The position numbers were made by a program, and so were the translations under genes. From NCBI GenBank assembly GCA_009377375.1, contig WHUE01000003.1, positions 1 through 64,000 on the forward strand: a DNA stretch of 64,000 nucleotides, given 5' to 3'. This stretch comes from Alphaproteobacteria bacterium (GTDB lineage Bacteria > Pseudomonadota > Alphaproteobacteria > MPNO01 > UBA2964). Below are positions 33,213 to 41,078 of this stretch, piece by piece; position 1 is the first letter of the stretch; every line of letters starts with the position of its first letter. Under the pieces are notes generated by a model, which saw only the letters and a program-made list of their open reading frames with translations, did no database searches and was not told the DNA's origin.

Positions 33213-34187
33213 TCAGTCCAGATCCCTGTCCGCCCTGATCGAGGTGTAGGGTATCTGAATATAATTAAACACGGCGGTATCCGCGAACATCCTGACCAGC
33301 TTCGTCACGTTGACGCCGACGCCGACATACAGGCTGCGCCGGCGGTCGTCGGACCCGCCCTGCGGGAAGGAGTCGTATCCGCGTGTGAAATAGCCGACAT
33401 GGAGCTCGAGATATCCCAAATGGGAGTCCTCGAACACGTCGAAACCGTCGAGCTTGAGCGCCAGAAGATAGCGCTGGTTCTCGTAATCGGTGAAGATGTC
33501 GCCCGCGAGGTCGCCGAACCTGTCGGGCTTGTATTCGACGCGCAGGTCGAGCTTGCTCTTCAGCGCCGGGTAGCGGCCGAGGGCGTATGCCGCCCCCGCG
33601 CCGGCCACGTTCATCGCCATGTCCTCGTAGGAAAAGCCGAAATCGCCGCTATAGGCGTCGCCCAGTTCCATCATGGTCTGGACGCCGAGCGCGGAGAGCG
33701 CGCCGAGCCCGTTGGCCTCCGAGTCGGAATATCCCCAGTCGCGGTACAGATAGGCCAGCAGGTGGCTCGCCGCGTAGGTCGACCACAGGTGTCCCATCTT
33801 GTCCGCGCCGCCGCTCTTGGTCGTGCGGCCGAACCAGCCTTCCGGCGTGGACTTCGCCGAGCCCTGGAAATAATCCCAGTTGATCACGCCATAGATCGCG
33901 ATCGCCGCCACCGCGCCGCCGTTCAGAAGCAGCACCTTCCGTTCCTTGGTCAGCCAGCCATCCGGTTCCGGCTCTCTGCCGGTACTCTCATCCGCCGCCG
34001 TGTCCGCGGCGGCGAGCGACGGGCCATACGGGGCGTCCCGATCGGGGTTCGCGGCATAGGGCTGCGGCGCATGCAGGGAAAAATCGATGTCGTACGCCGC
34101 TTCGCCGGCGCCGGCCGGCCCGGCGTGCGACGCGACCAGCAGACAGGCCGCGCCGAGGGCGCCGGCCGACCGGAGAAGCGCGCTCAT
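33213..34187 (-). CDS. DUF2279 family exported protein
   Basis: A 324-residue protein of unknown function. The chosen start gives a standard signal peptide (MSALLRSAGALGAACLLVAS, cleavage near 28). A hydrophobic segment follows near 87-107 (VLLLNGGAVAAIAIYGVINW), then the DUF2279 hallmark GGADKMGHLWSTYAASHLLA. The last 100 residues alternate aromatic and polar residues and may form strands. An earlier ATG at 34244 overlaps the Rieske stop in ATGA and would add 19 residues before the signal sequence; either start is possible. Confidence 0.75.
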   Translation of the reverse strand: MSALLRSAGALGAACLLVASHAGPAGAGEAAYDIDFSLHAPQPYAANPDRDAPYGPSLAAADTAADESTGREPEPDGWLTKERKVLLLNGGAVAAIAIYGVINWDYFQGSAKSTPEGWFGRTTKSGGADKMGHLWSTYAASHLLAYLYRDWGYSDSEANGLGALSALGVQTMMELGDAYSGDFGFSYEDMAMNVAGAGAAYALGRYPALKSKLDLRVEYKPDRFGDLAGDIFTDYENQRYLLALKLDGFDVFEDSHLGYLELHVGYFTRGYDSFPQGGSDDRRRSLYVGVGVNVTKLVRMFADTAVFNYIQIPYTSIRADRDLD

Positions 34188-34240
34188 GCAGGTGCGGGTC
34201 CGGAAAATCCCGGGATGCCAGGGTGCTTGCAATCCGCTCC

Positions 34241-34636
34241 TCATCCCATCAGCTTCTCCAGCCGCACCATGCCGTCCTCGTCCACGGCGATCGCCGCCGG
34301 CTTCAAATGCGCGCCGAGGCACGGCCCGCCGACGCAGAGCCCGGTATCGGGATCGAACCAGGCGGCGTGGGTGGCGCACATCAGGTGCTGGCCGTCGGGG
34401 GCGAAGAAGGCGTCGGGCTTCCAGTCCAGCGTGGTGCCCTGGTGAGGGCAGAAATTTCGGTACGCATACAGCGCCCCCCGCCAGCGGACGACGAAGACCG
34501 GATCGTGGTGCCTGAACTCGAAGCCGCGCCCCTTGCCCTCCGCGATCTCGTCCGCGCGGCACAGGATGCGCTCGTCCTCCGGCGCACCGGCGGGTGTGCG
34601 GTCCGCGTCGAACGGGTTGGACAGGGTCGGGCTCAC
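34241..34636 (-). CDS. Rieske [2Fe-2S] domain protein
   Basis: A 131-residue small ferredoxin-like protein. The two cluster ligands pairs are visible: CPHQGTTLDW and CATHAAWFDPDTG, giving Cys-His and Cys-His. It has no catalytic oxygenase domain, so it is an electron carrier or redox protein of unknown partner. A GTG at 34636 overlapping the EVE stop (GTGA) is preferred; an ATG at 34672 would give a 48-nt longer overlap. It is transcribed between EVE and DUF2279. Confidence 0.85.
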   Translation of the reverse strand: MSPTLSNPFDADRTPAGAPEDERILCRADEIAEGKGRGFEFRHHDPVFVVRWRGALYAYRNFCPHQGTTLDWKPDAFFAPDGQHLMCATHAAWFDPDTGLCVGGPCLGAHLKPAAIAVDEDGMVRLEKLMG

Positions 34637-35046
34637 GGTTTCACGCCGGCCATCTTGCTGATCAGCGTCCACTGCGCCGGGCTCACCGGCACCACGGACA
34701 GGCGCGACTGGCGCACCAGCGCGAAATCCGCGAGCGCGGGATCGGCCTTGATCTCGGCCAGCGTCACCGGGGTCTTCACCGGGTGCAGCGCCTTCACGTC
34801 CACCATGCCGAACCGGCCGGACTTGTCGCTGGGATCGGGGTAGTACTCCTTCACCACCTCGACGACGCCGACGATCCGCTTTTCGTCCACCGAGTGATAG
34901 AAGAAGCCGCGATCGCCCGTCCTCATCGCCTTCATGTTGTTGGCCGCCTGGTAGTTGCGCACGCCGTCCCAGTGCTCCACGCCCTTCTTCACCTGGTCGT
35001 CCCAGGACCAGGCGCCCGGCTCGGACTTGAACAGCCAGTAGTTCAT
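34633..35046 (-). CDS. EVE domain protein
   Basis: A 137-residue single EVE domain, related to PUA folds and human THYN1. It starts MNYWLFKSEPGAWSWDDQV, and WDGVRNYQAANNMKAMRTGD forms the pocket edge. EVE proteins bind modified bases in RNA or DNA, and in alphaproteobacteria the gene often sits near gpsA and tsaD, as here. A role with modified nucleic acid is inferred from family studies. Confidence 0.93.
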   Translation of the reverse strand: MNYWLFKSEPGAWSWDDQVKKGVEHWDGVRNYQAANNMKAMRTGDRGFFYHSVDEKRIVGVVEVVKEYYPDPSDKSGRFGMVDVKALHPVKTPVTLAEIKADPALADFALVRQSRLSVVPVSPAQWTLISKMAGVKP

Positions 35047-35062
35047 CGTCTTTCGTCTCCCC

Positions 35063-36064
35063 CTATCCCTCGGCGCGGAACGGGCGCGACAGCAGCGCGC
35101 CGATCTGGTCGTCGATGCTCTCTCCCCTGTTCAGCACCGCGTCCACCGCCTGCGCGATCGGCACCTCGATGCCGATCTTCACCGCCAGCCCGACGACGGA
35201 GGCCGCCGATTCGACCCCCTCGGCCACCGAGTTGCGCTCGGCGAGGATCTCGGCGAGCAAACGCCCCTCGCCCAGCGCGCGGCCGAGCGAATAGTTGCGC
35301 GACTGGCGGCTGGTGCAGGTCAGCGTCAAATCGCCCAGCCCGGACAGCCCCACCATGGTTTCCGCCTTGCCGCCCTTCTTGACGGCGAGGCGCGTCATCT
35401 CGGCCAGGCCGCGGGTGATCAGCGCGGCGCGGGCGTTCTCGCCCATCTCGCGGCCCTCGGCGATGCCGCAGGCGATGGCGATCACGTTCTTCACCGCGCC
35501 CCCGATCAGCGTGCCGGCGACGTCGGACGACTGGTAGGGGCGGAAGGCGGGCGTGCCCAGCGCCTCGACCAGCGCCGCGCCGACGCGCGTATCGTCGGCG
35601 GCGAGCGTGACCGCGGTCGGCCTGCCGTTCGCCACCTCCGCCGCGAAGGTCGGCCCCGACAGCGCCGCCATCGGGCGGCCCGACAGCGCCTGGGCGACCA
35701 CCTCGCTCATCAGCAGGCAGGTGTCGCGCTCGATCCCCTTGGCGCAGATCGTGACCGGGGTGCGCGGCCCCACCGCGGGGGCCAGCGCCTCCGCCACCCC
35801 GCGCAGGAACTGCGCGGGGATCGCGAGAACCAGCGCGTCCGCCGCCGCGGCCTCCTCCAGGATCGAGGTCGCGCGCACGCCGGCGTCGAGCACGACGCCG
35901 GGCAGGAAGGCCGCGTTCTCATGCGTCCGGTTGACCGCCTCGGCGACCTCCGGCTCACGCGCCCACAGCACCACGTCGCGCCCCGCGCGGCGGGCGATCT
36001 GGCACAGCGCCGTGCCCCAGGCGCCGGCGCCGATGATGGCGATGGAGTTATATTGCTCGTTCAT
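35063..36064 (-). CDS. gpsA: NAD(P)H-dependent glycerol-3-phosphate dehydrogenase
   Basis: A 333-residue enzyme reducing dihydroxyacetone phosphate to sn-glycerol 3-phosphate for phospholipid synthesis. The Rossmann motif GAGAWGTALCQIARRAG begins near residue 11; AKGIERDTCLLMSEV and GAVKNVIAIACGIAEG, with the catalytic Lys, follow. It is 16 nt ahead of the EVE gene. Confidence 0.96.
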   Translation of the reverse strand: MNEQYNSIAIIGAGAWGTALCQIARRAGRDVVLWAREPEVAEAVNRTHENAAFLPGVVLDAGVRATSILEEAAAADALVLAIPAQFLRGVAEALAPAVGPRTPVTICAKGIERDTCLLMSEVVAQALSGRPMAALSGPTFAAEVANGRPTAVTLAADDTRVGAALVEALGTPAFRPYQSSDVAGTLIGGAVKNVIAIACGIAEGREMGENARAALITRGLAEMTRLAVKKGGKAETMVGLSGLGDLTLTCTSRQSRNYSLGRALGEGRLLAEILAERNSVAEGVESAASVVGLAVKIGIEVPIAQAVDAVLNRGESIDDQIGALLSRPFRAEG

Positions 36065-36089
36065 TGCCCGCCCGCTGCGTCCCGTTCCG

Positions 36090-36587
36090 TCATTTCGTGT
36101 CCTGCATGCCCATGGCCCGCTCGGTCGCGATCACGTCCGCAGGGCGGGTGAAGGGTTCGGGGGCGGGATCGCCCGGCTGCCGGGGCCGGCCGATGGCGGC
36201 GAAGAAATCCTCCAGCCCCGACGGCGCGATCACCCACAACATGACCAGCTCGTCCGCGCCGTCGTTGACGATCTCGTGCTTCGTGTCGTAGCCGAGGAAG
36301 CAGGCGGTGCCGGGGCGCAGCTTGTGCGCCGCGCCGTCCACCGTCACCGTGCCTTCGCCGCGAAAGCAGATCTGCAGCTCCACCTGGGCATCGTGCGAAT
36401 GCGTCCGCACCCGCCCGCCCGGCGCGACCGTCTGATAGCCCATCGACAGCCCCCTGAACCCGGTCAGGTCCGGGGTCAGCTTCGGATCGGCATGGCCGCT
36501 GGCCGGCACCGGCTGCCAGAAGGACGGGCCCTCGTCGGGCTGCATCACCACGGCCCTGCCGGCGGCCGCCTGTTCGATCTCGCTCAT
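36090..36587 (-). CDS. Cupin domain protein
   Basis: A 165-residue single-cupin protein. Metal ligands appear as RTHSHDAQVELQ (HxH and Glu) and the later GYDTKHEIVND His. The family is too broad to assign a reaction; it could be a small metalloenzyme or sensor. It ends 25 nt before the gpsA start on the same strand, so it may be the first gene of the gpsA-EVE-Rieske-DUF2279 run. Confidence 0.82.
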   Translation of the reverse strand: MSEIEQAAAGRAVVMQPDEGPSFWQPVPASGHADPKLTPDLTGFRGLSMGYQTVAPGGRVRTHSHDAQVELQICFRGEGTVTVDGAAHKLRPGTACFLGYDTKHEIVNDGADELVMLWVIAPSGLEDFFAAIGRPRQPGDPAPEPFTRPADVIATERAMGMQDTK

Positions 36588-36628
36588 GGTCGGGTCTTCT
36601 CTCCTGTTCGCCGGGTTATCCTACCGTG

Positions 36629-37234
36629 CTAGAGCCGCGCGGTGAAGGCGAGCAGCAGAATGCCCGCCGCGGCGATCCAGCTCGCCGCGACGCGGATCGC
36701 GATTCGCGCCCAGCCGGCCCGCGCGCGGGCGGCGACCTGATAGGCCGCCAGCGGCAACAGCACCGCGGCGACCATCACCTGGTCGGCGGTGTAATCCCCC
36801 GTCCCGCCCCGGAACGGCTCCAGCGTGCCCACCGCGCCCTGGTACAGCCCCGCCGCCGCCCCCAGCGCCGCCGCGACCGGCCAGGGCGGCCGCACAGCGG
36901 CGGCGCACAGCCCGCCGAACGCCAGCATGGAAGCGAACACCATGAGGCTCCGCCAGGGCGGCGGCGCCTCCAGCGCGACCAGCCCGGCCCCCGCCGCCGC
37001 GCCCGCGATCACGGCGATCACCAGCGCCGCGCCGGCGCGCCCGCCGCTCTGCCCCGCCCACAGCCCGGCGGCCAGCAGCGGCAGCGCGTGGGCGGGCTCG
37101 AAGGCCGGGTGGTGCAGGATCTCGGAAAACGGTGTGCCGGGCGCGACGACATGGGCCAGCGCCGGCGTGGCGGCCAAGGCGCCGGCGGCCGCCAGCGCGG
37201 CGCCGAAGACGGGTTCGGGCGGCGGCGCCGTCAG
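36629..37234 (-). CDS. Second HupE/UreJ-like membrane protein, non-ATG start
   Basis: About 201 residues, with a signal-like N-terminus ending ALAATPALAH and about six hydrophobic segments. It resembles the adjacent HupE in layout (processed N-terminal His, LHHPAFEPAHALPLLAAGLW) but lacks the HPVFGIDH and FHGHAHG motifs. No ATG exists near the expected start; CTG at 37234, overlapping the HupE stop, is my best guess, and an internal TTG is another option. It may be a diverged second subunit or a decaying duplicate. Confidence 0.6.
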   Translation of the reverse strand: MTAPPPEPVFGAALAAAGALAATPALAHVVAPGTPFSEILHHPAFEPAHALPLLAAGLWAGQSGGRAGAALVIAVIAGAAAGAGLVALEAPPPWRSLMVFASMLAFGGLCAAAVRPPWPVAAALGAAAGLYQGAVGTLEPFRGGTGDYTADQVMVAAVLLPLAAYQVAARARAGWARIAIRVAASWIAAAGILLLAFTARL

Positions 37235-37827
37235 GGCAGCAGCGGTCCGGCGAGCAGGACCAGCCCCGCGGCGCAGACCGTGCCGCCGACGGCCCGCAGC
37301 GCCAGCGCCCCGCGCGGCAGCCGCGCGACCAGCCCGATGCCGATTCCCGCGGCGTGGATCAGGCCGGTGGCGGTCACGAAGCCGATGGCGAAGGCCAGCG
37401 GGTCCAGAGCGCCGGGCAGTTCGGTGCCGTGGGCATGGCCGTGGAACAGCGCCAGCGCGCCGACGATGACGGCGCCCGCCCAGACCGGCGGGCGCGCCGC
37501 CAGCGCGACGGCGAGGCCGAGAACCGCGACCGATCCGGCGATGCCGATCTCCACCGCCGGCAGGGGCAGGCCGAGGATGCTCGCCGCGCCGCCGAGCGCC
37601 ATCACCATCGGAAAGGCCACGGGCAGCGCCCAGACGGCGCGCCCGCCGAGCTGCGCCCCCCACATGCCGACCGCCAGCATGGCCAGCACGTGGTCGATCC
37701 CGAATACCGGGTGCAGGAAACCGGCCGACAGCCCGCCGATGACCCCGCCGGCGCCCGTATGGGCCAGCGCGGGCGTTGCGGTTGCGGCGAGCGCGATCGA
37801 GGCGGCGGCGAGGCGGTTGGCGGTCAT
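37231..37827 (-). CDS. hupE: HupE/UreJ family nickel/cobalt permease
   Basis: A 198-residue membrane protein with a signal peptide ending ATPALA, mature N-terminal His, and about six membrane segments. The metal-site motifs FLHPVFGIDHVLAMLAVGMW (residues 38-57) and FHGHAHGTELPG are intact. HupE/UreJ proteins import Ni2+ (or Co2+) for hydrogenase or urease, yet neither enzyme is encoded in the window, so the metal's user lies elsewhere. Confidence 0.87.
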   Translation of the reverse strand: MTANRLAAASIALAATATPALAHTGAGGVIGGLSAGFLHPVFGIDHVLAMLAVGMWGAQLGGRAVWALPVAFPMVMALGGAASILGLPLPAVEIGIAGSVAVLGLAVALAARPPVWAGAVIVGALALFHGHAHGTELPGALDPLAFAIGFVTATGLIHAAGIGIGLVARLPRGALALRAVGGTVCAAGLVLLAGPLLP

Positions 37828-37888
37828 GGGGGTGATTCTCCTCGTTGTTCCAAGGTCTTGTTACGCCGCCGGCCGGCCGGCGGCAAGG

Positions 37889-38947
37889 TCACGCCTTGAC
37901 TCCGGCGAAAGGCGCGGGCGCGGCCGATTCGTCCAGCGGCCAGCGCGGGCGCGGGGCGAAATCCGCCCCGTCGGTCAGCCCCAGCCGGAAACGTTCGAGC
38001 CCGGCCCAGGCGATCATTGCGCCGTTATCCGTGCACAGAAGCGGCGGCGGCGCGACCAGGCGCAGCCCCTCCCTCTCCGCCGTCTGCTCCAGCAGGGCGC
38101 GCAGCACCGTGTTGGCGGCGACCCCGCCGGCAACGACCAGCGCCGCGCCGCCGGGGTGGCGGCTCCGGAAGATCCGTATGGCATGCGAGGTGCGGTCGCA
38201 GATCGCCTCCGCCGCCGCACGCTGGAAGCCGGCGCAGAGGTCGCGCGCGGCCTCGCGCGGGATTGCGCCGTCGGGCAGCGCGTCGACCACGTGGCGCACC
38301 GCGGTCTTGAGGCCGGAGAACGAGAAATCGCAGCCTGGCCGTCCCTTCATCGGGCGCGGCAGGTCGAACCGCGCCGCATCGCCGCCCTCCGCCATCGCCG
38401 CCACCGCCGGCCCGCCCGGAAAGCCGAGCCCCAGCAGCTTCGCGGTCTTGTCGAACGCCTCGCCCACCGCGTCGTCGATGGTGGTCCCCAGCCGCACGTA
38501 GCGCCCGACCCCCTCGACGATCAGCAGCTGGCAATGCCCGCCGGACACCAGCAACAGCAGGTAGGGAAACGCCGTCCCGTCGGTCAGCCGCGCCGTCAGC
38601 GCGTGGCCTTCCAGGTGGTTGACCGCGACGAAGGGTTTGCCCGCGGCGGCCGCGATGCCCTTGGCGGTCATCACCCCGACGATCACCCCGCCGATCAGCC
38701 CCGGCCCGCCGGTTGCCGCCACGGCGTCGATGTCGCGGATCGCGCAGCCGGCATCGTCGAGGGCGCGGCGGACGATGCCGTCCAGCATCTCCACATGGGC
38801 GCGGGCGGCGATCTCCGGCACCACCCCGCCGAACGGCGCGTGCTCGGCAAGCTGCGACCGCACCACGTCGGAGAGGATGCGGCGCTCCGCGTCGACCACC
38901 GCCGCCGCGGTCTCGTCGCAGCTCGTCTCTATGCCCAGGACCTTCAT
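37889..38947 (-). CDS. tsaD: tRNA N6-adenosine threonylcarbamoyltransferase TsaD
   Basis: A 352-residue ASKHA enzyme that transfers threonylcarbamoyl from its AMP ester to A37 of tRNA, with TsaB and TsaE. The start [19 protein letters not shown] is canonical, and the metal-binding VNHLEGH histidines and [10 protein letters not shown] are present. ATGs at 38953 and 38962 are weaker starts. It is divergent from an ABC binding protein gene. Confidence 0.97.
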   Translation of the reverse strand: MKVLGIETSCDETAAAVVDAERRILSDVVRSQLAEHAPFGGVVPEIAARAHVEMLDGIVRRALDDAGCAIRDIDAVAATGGPGLIGGVIVGVMTAKGIAAAAGKPFVAVNHLEGHALTARLTDGTAFPYLLLLVSGGHCQLLIVEGVGRYVRLGTTIDDAVGEAFDKTAKLLGLGFPGGPAVAAMAEGGDAARFDLPRPMKGRPGCDFSFSGLKTAVRHVVDALPDGAIPREAARDLCAGFQRAAAEAICDRTSHAIRIFRSRHPGGAALVVAGGVAANTVLRALLEQTAEREGLRLVAPPPLLCTDNGAMIAWAGLERFRLGLTDGADFAPRPRWPLDESAAPAPFAGVKA

Positions 38948-39117
38948 GACCATGGCGCGCAATCTAGTGCATGACCCTCATTTATGTCCCGGCTCGTCTT
39001 CGCCCGTTGCCGTGAGATCGATCCGGGCACATCTTTCTAGGTCTGGCCACGGGCCAGCGTGCGGCCCGGCCGATGCGGCCGGCGACGCGCGACTCGGAAA
39101 TGCAGGGAGCATCCACA

Positions 39118-40077
39118 ATGAAGACGAACTTACGGAATGCGGCCGTCGCGGCCGCCGCGGCGGCGCTGGCGCTTGCCGCCGTCCTGCCGGCCAGCGCGGC
39201 CGACAAGCTCAAGATCGCGATCTCGCAGAAGGGGCTGTGGGACACCTCGACCGCCTATTTCGCCGCCGAGCGCGGCTTCTTCAAGGCCGAGGGGCTGGAC
39301 GTCAGCTACCTGTTCACCGGCGGCGGCACCGAGACGCTGCAGACGGTGATGACGAAATCCACCGACATCGCCACCGGCACCGGGATCCTCGGCGTGATCG
39401 GCGCCTACGGCAAGGGCGCGAAGCTGAGCATCATCCGGTCCGAGATACTCGGCGCGCCGGAGGCGTTCTGGATCGTCAAGGCGGACAGCAAGATCAAGTC
39501 CGCGAAGGATTTCGACGGCAAGCAGGTCGCCTTCTCGCGGCCGGGCTCGACGACGCACCTGATCGTGCTGACGATGGCCAAGAAATTCGGCGTGAAGCCG
39601 ACACTGGTGTCCACAGGGGCGATCTCAGCCAGCCGCATCCAGCTCATGAGCGGCCAGATCGACGTCAGCTACTCGATCCCGCCGTTCAATATCGACCTGG
39701 TGAAAAGCGGCGCCGCGCGCGTGGCGTTCCGCGCGACCGAGCTGCCGGAGCTGCAGCAGCAGACGATCCGCGTCAACGTCGCCCACCAGGATCTGAGCCC
39801 CGAAATCGTGACCCGCTTCAACCGCGCCTACGAAAAGACGCTGGCCTGGATGTACGACAAGCCGGAGGAATCGGCCGCCGCCTACGCCGCCTACGCCAAG
39901 GTACCGGTCGACATCGCCCGGGAAGTGCCCGCCTACTATCCCCGCGCGACGCTGGAGAAGCGCGAGCTCGTCGGGCTCGACCGGAACGTCGCCGACGCGA
40001 TCACGGCGAAATTCATCAAGGCGCCGCTGACGGCGAAGCAGGAAGCCGAGTTGGTCCGCATTCCGGCTGCGAACTGA
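39118..40077 (+). CDS. ABC transporter substrate-binding protein (NMT1/SsuA-like)
   Basis: A 319-residue periplasmic binding protein of the nitrate/sulfonate/thiamine-precursor class. The signal peptide (1-27) ends LPASA; the mature domain starts DKLKIAISQKGLWDTSTAYF and carries the AERGFFKAEGLDVSYLFTGG segment. The ATG at 39118 gives this signal peptide. No permease or ATPase gene is adjacent, so it is an orphan, inserted between tsaD and hemC. The ligand is unknown. Confidence 0.85.
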   Translation: MKTNLRNAAVAAAAAALALAAVLPASAADKLKIAISQKGLWDTSTAYFAAERGFFKAEGLDVSYLFTGGGTETLQTVMTKSTDIATGTGILGVIGAYGKGAKLSIIRSEILGAPEAFWIVKADSKIKSAKDFDGKQVAFSRPGSTTHLIVLTMAKKFGVKPTLVSTGAISASRIQLMSGQIDVSYSIPPFNIDLVKSGAARVAFRATELPELQQQTIRVNVAHQDLSPEIVTRFNRAYEKTLAWMYDKPEESAAAYAAYAKVPVDIAREVPAYYPRATLEKRELVGLDRNVADAITAKFIKAPLTAKQEAELVRIPAAN

Positions 40078-40092
40078 CGCCGGTTCCGGCCC

Positions 40093-40131
40093 GCCGCCGC
40101 CGCGTCGCGCTTCCCTTGACGCGGCGGTGGC
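40093..40131 (+). terminator. Possible hairpin terminator after the binding-protein gene
   Basis: CCGCCGCGTC (40097-40106) pairs with GACGCGGCGG (40118-40127), extendable by a few bases with one G-T pair. The following bases are not a strong T-run, so termination is uncertain. Confidence 0.4.
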
Positions 40132-40145
40132 GTTAATCATGCGGC

Positions 40146-41078
40146 ATGTCCGCCGCCCGCCTCCGCCTCGCCACCCGCGGCAGCCCGCTCGCGCTTGCCC
40201 AGGCGCGCATCGTGCAGGATGCGCTGGTGGCGTCCGATGCCGCCCTGGCCGCGCCCGGCGCGGTGGATATCCGGGTCATCCGCACCACCGGCGACCGCAT
40301 GCAGGCCCGCCCGTTGGCCGAGATCGGCGGCAAGGGCCTGTTCACCAAGGAGATCGAGGAGGCGCTGCTGGAAGGCCATGCCGACATCGCCGTGCATTCG
40401 ATGAAGGACGTGCCGACCTGGCTGCCCGACGGGCTGGTCATCGCCGCCGTGCTGAAGCGCGAGGACCCGCGCGACGCCCTGATCCTGCGCGGGGCGGGCG
40501 GGCTGGATGCGCTTGCCCTGGGTGCCGTCGTCGGCACCGCCTCGCTGCGGCGTCAGGCGATCCTGCTCAACCGGCGGCCCGACCTGCGGGTGGTGCCGTT
40601 CCGCGGCAACGTGGAGACCCGCATCGCCAAGCTCGAGGCCGGCGAGGTCGACGCCACGCTGCTCGCCGCCGCCGGGCTCAACCGGCTCGGCCTCGGCGGG
40701 CGGGCCAGCGCCATCCTGACGCCGGAGGAGATGCTGCCCGCCGTGTGCCAGGGGACGATCGGCATCGAATGCCGCGCGGATGACATGAAAACCCGCGACC
40801 TGCTGGCCCGCGTGGACGATGCGCCGACCACCGCCGCCGCCGCCTGCGAGCGCGCGTTCCTCGCCGCGCTGGACGGGTCCTGTCGCACCCCCATCGCCGG
40901 GCTGGCGGAGGTCTATGGCGACGCGCTCGCCTTCCGCGGCATGATCGTGCGCCCGGACGGCTCCGAGGCGCTGGAAGACCGGCGGGCGGGCGCCGCTGCG
41001 GACGCCGCGGCGCTCGGCCGCGCGGCGGGCGACGCCCTGCGGGGCCGCGCCGGGAAGGGGTTTTTCGATCATGGCTGA
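40146..41078 (+). CDS. hemC: Hydroxymethylbilane synthase
   Basis: A 310-residue porphobilinogen deaminase making hydroxymethylbilane for heme. It has the N-terminal LRLATRGSPLALAQA, the EIEEALLEGHADIAVHSMKD catalytic segment and the dipyrromethane-cofactor cysteine C246 in LDGSCRTPI. It overlaps the next gene by 8 nt, indicating an operon with hemD and hemY. Confidence 0.97.
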   Translation: MSAARLRLATRGSPLALAQARIVQDALVASDAALAAPGAVDIRVIRTTGDRMQARPLAEIGGKGLFTKEIEEALLEGHADIAVHSMKDVPTWLPDGLVIAAVLKREDPRDALILRGAGGLDALALGAVVGTASLRRQAILLNRRPDLRVVPFRGNVETRIAKLEAGEVDATLLAAAGLNRLGLGGRASAILTPEEMLPAVCQGTIGIECRADDMKTRDLLARVDDAPTTAAAACERAFLAALDGSCRTPIAGLAEVYGDALAFRGMIVRPDGSEALEDRRAGAAADAAALGRAAGDALRGRAGKGFFDHG

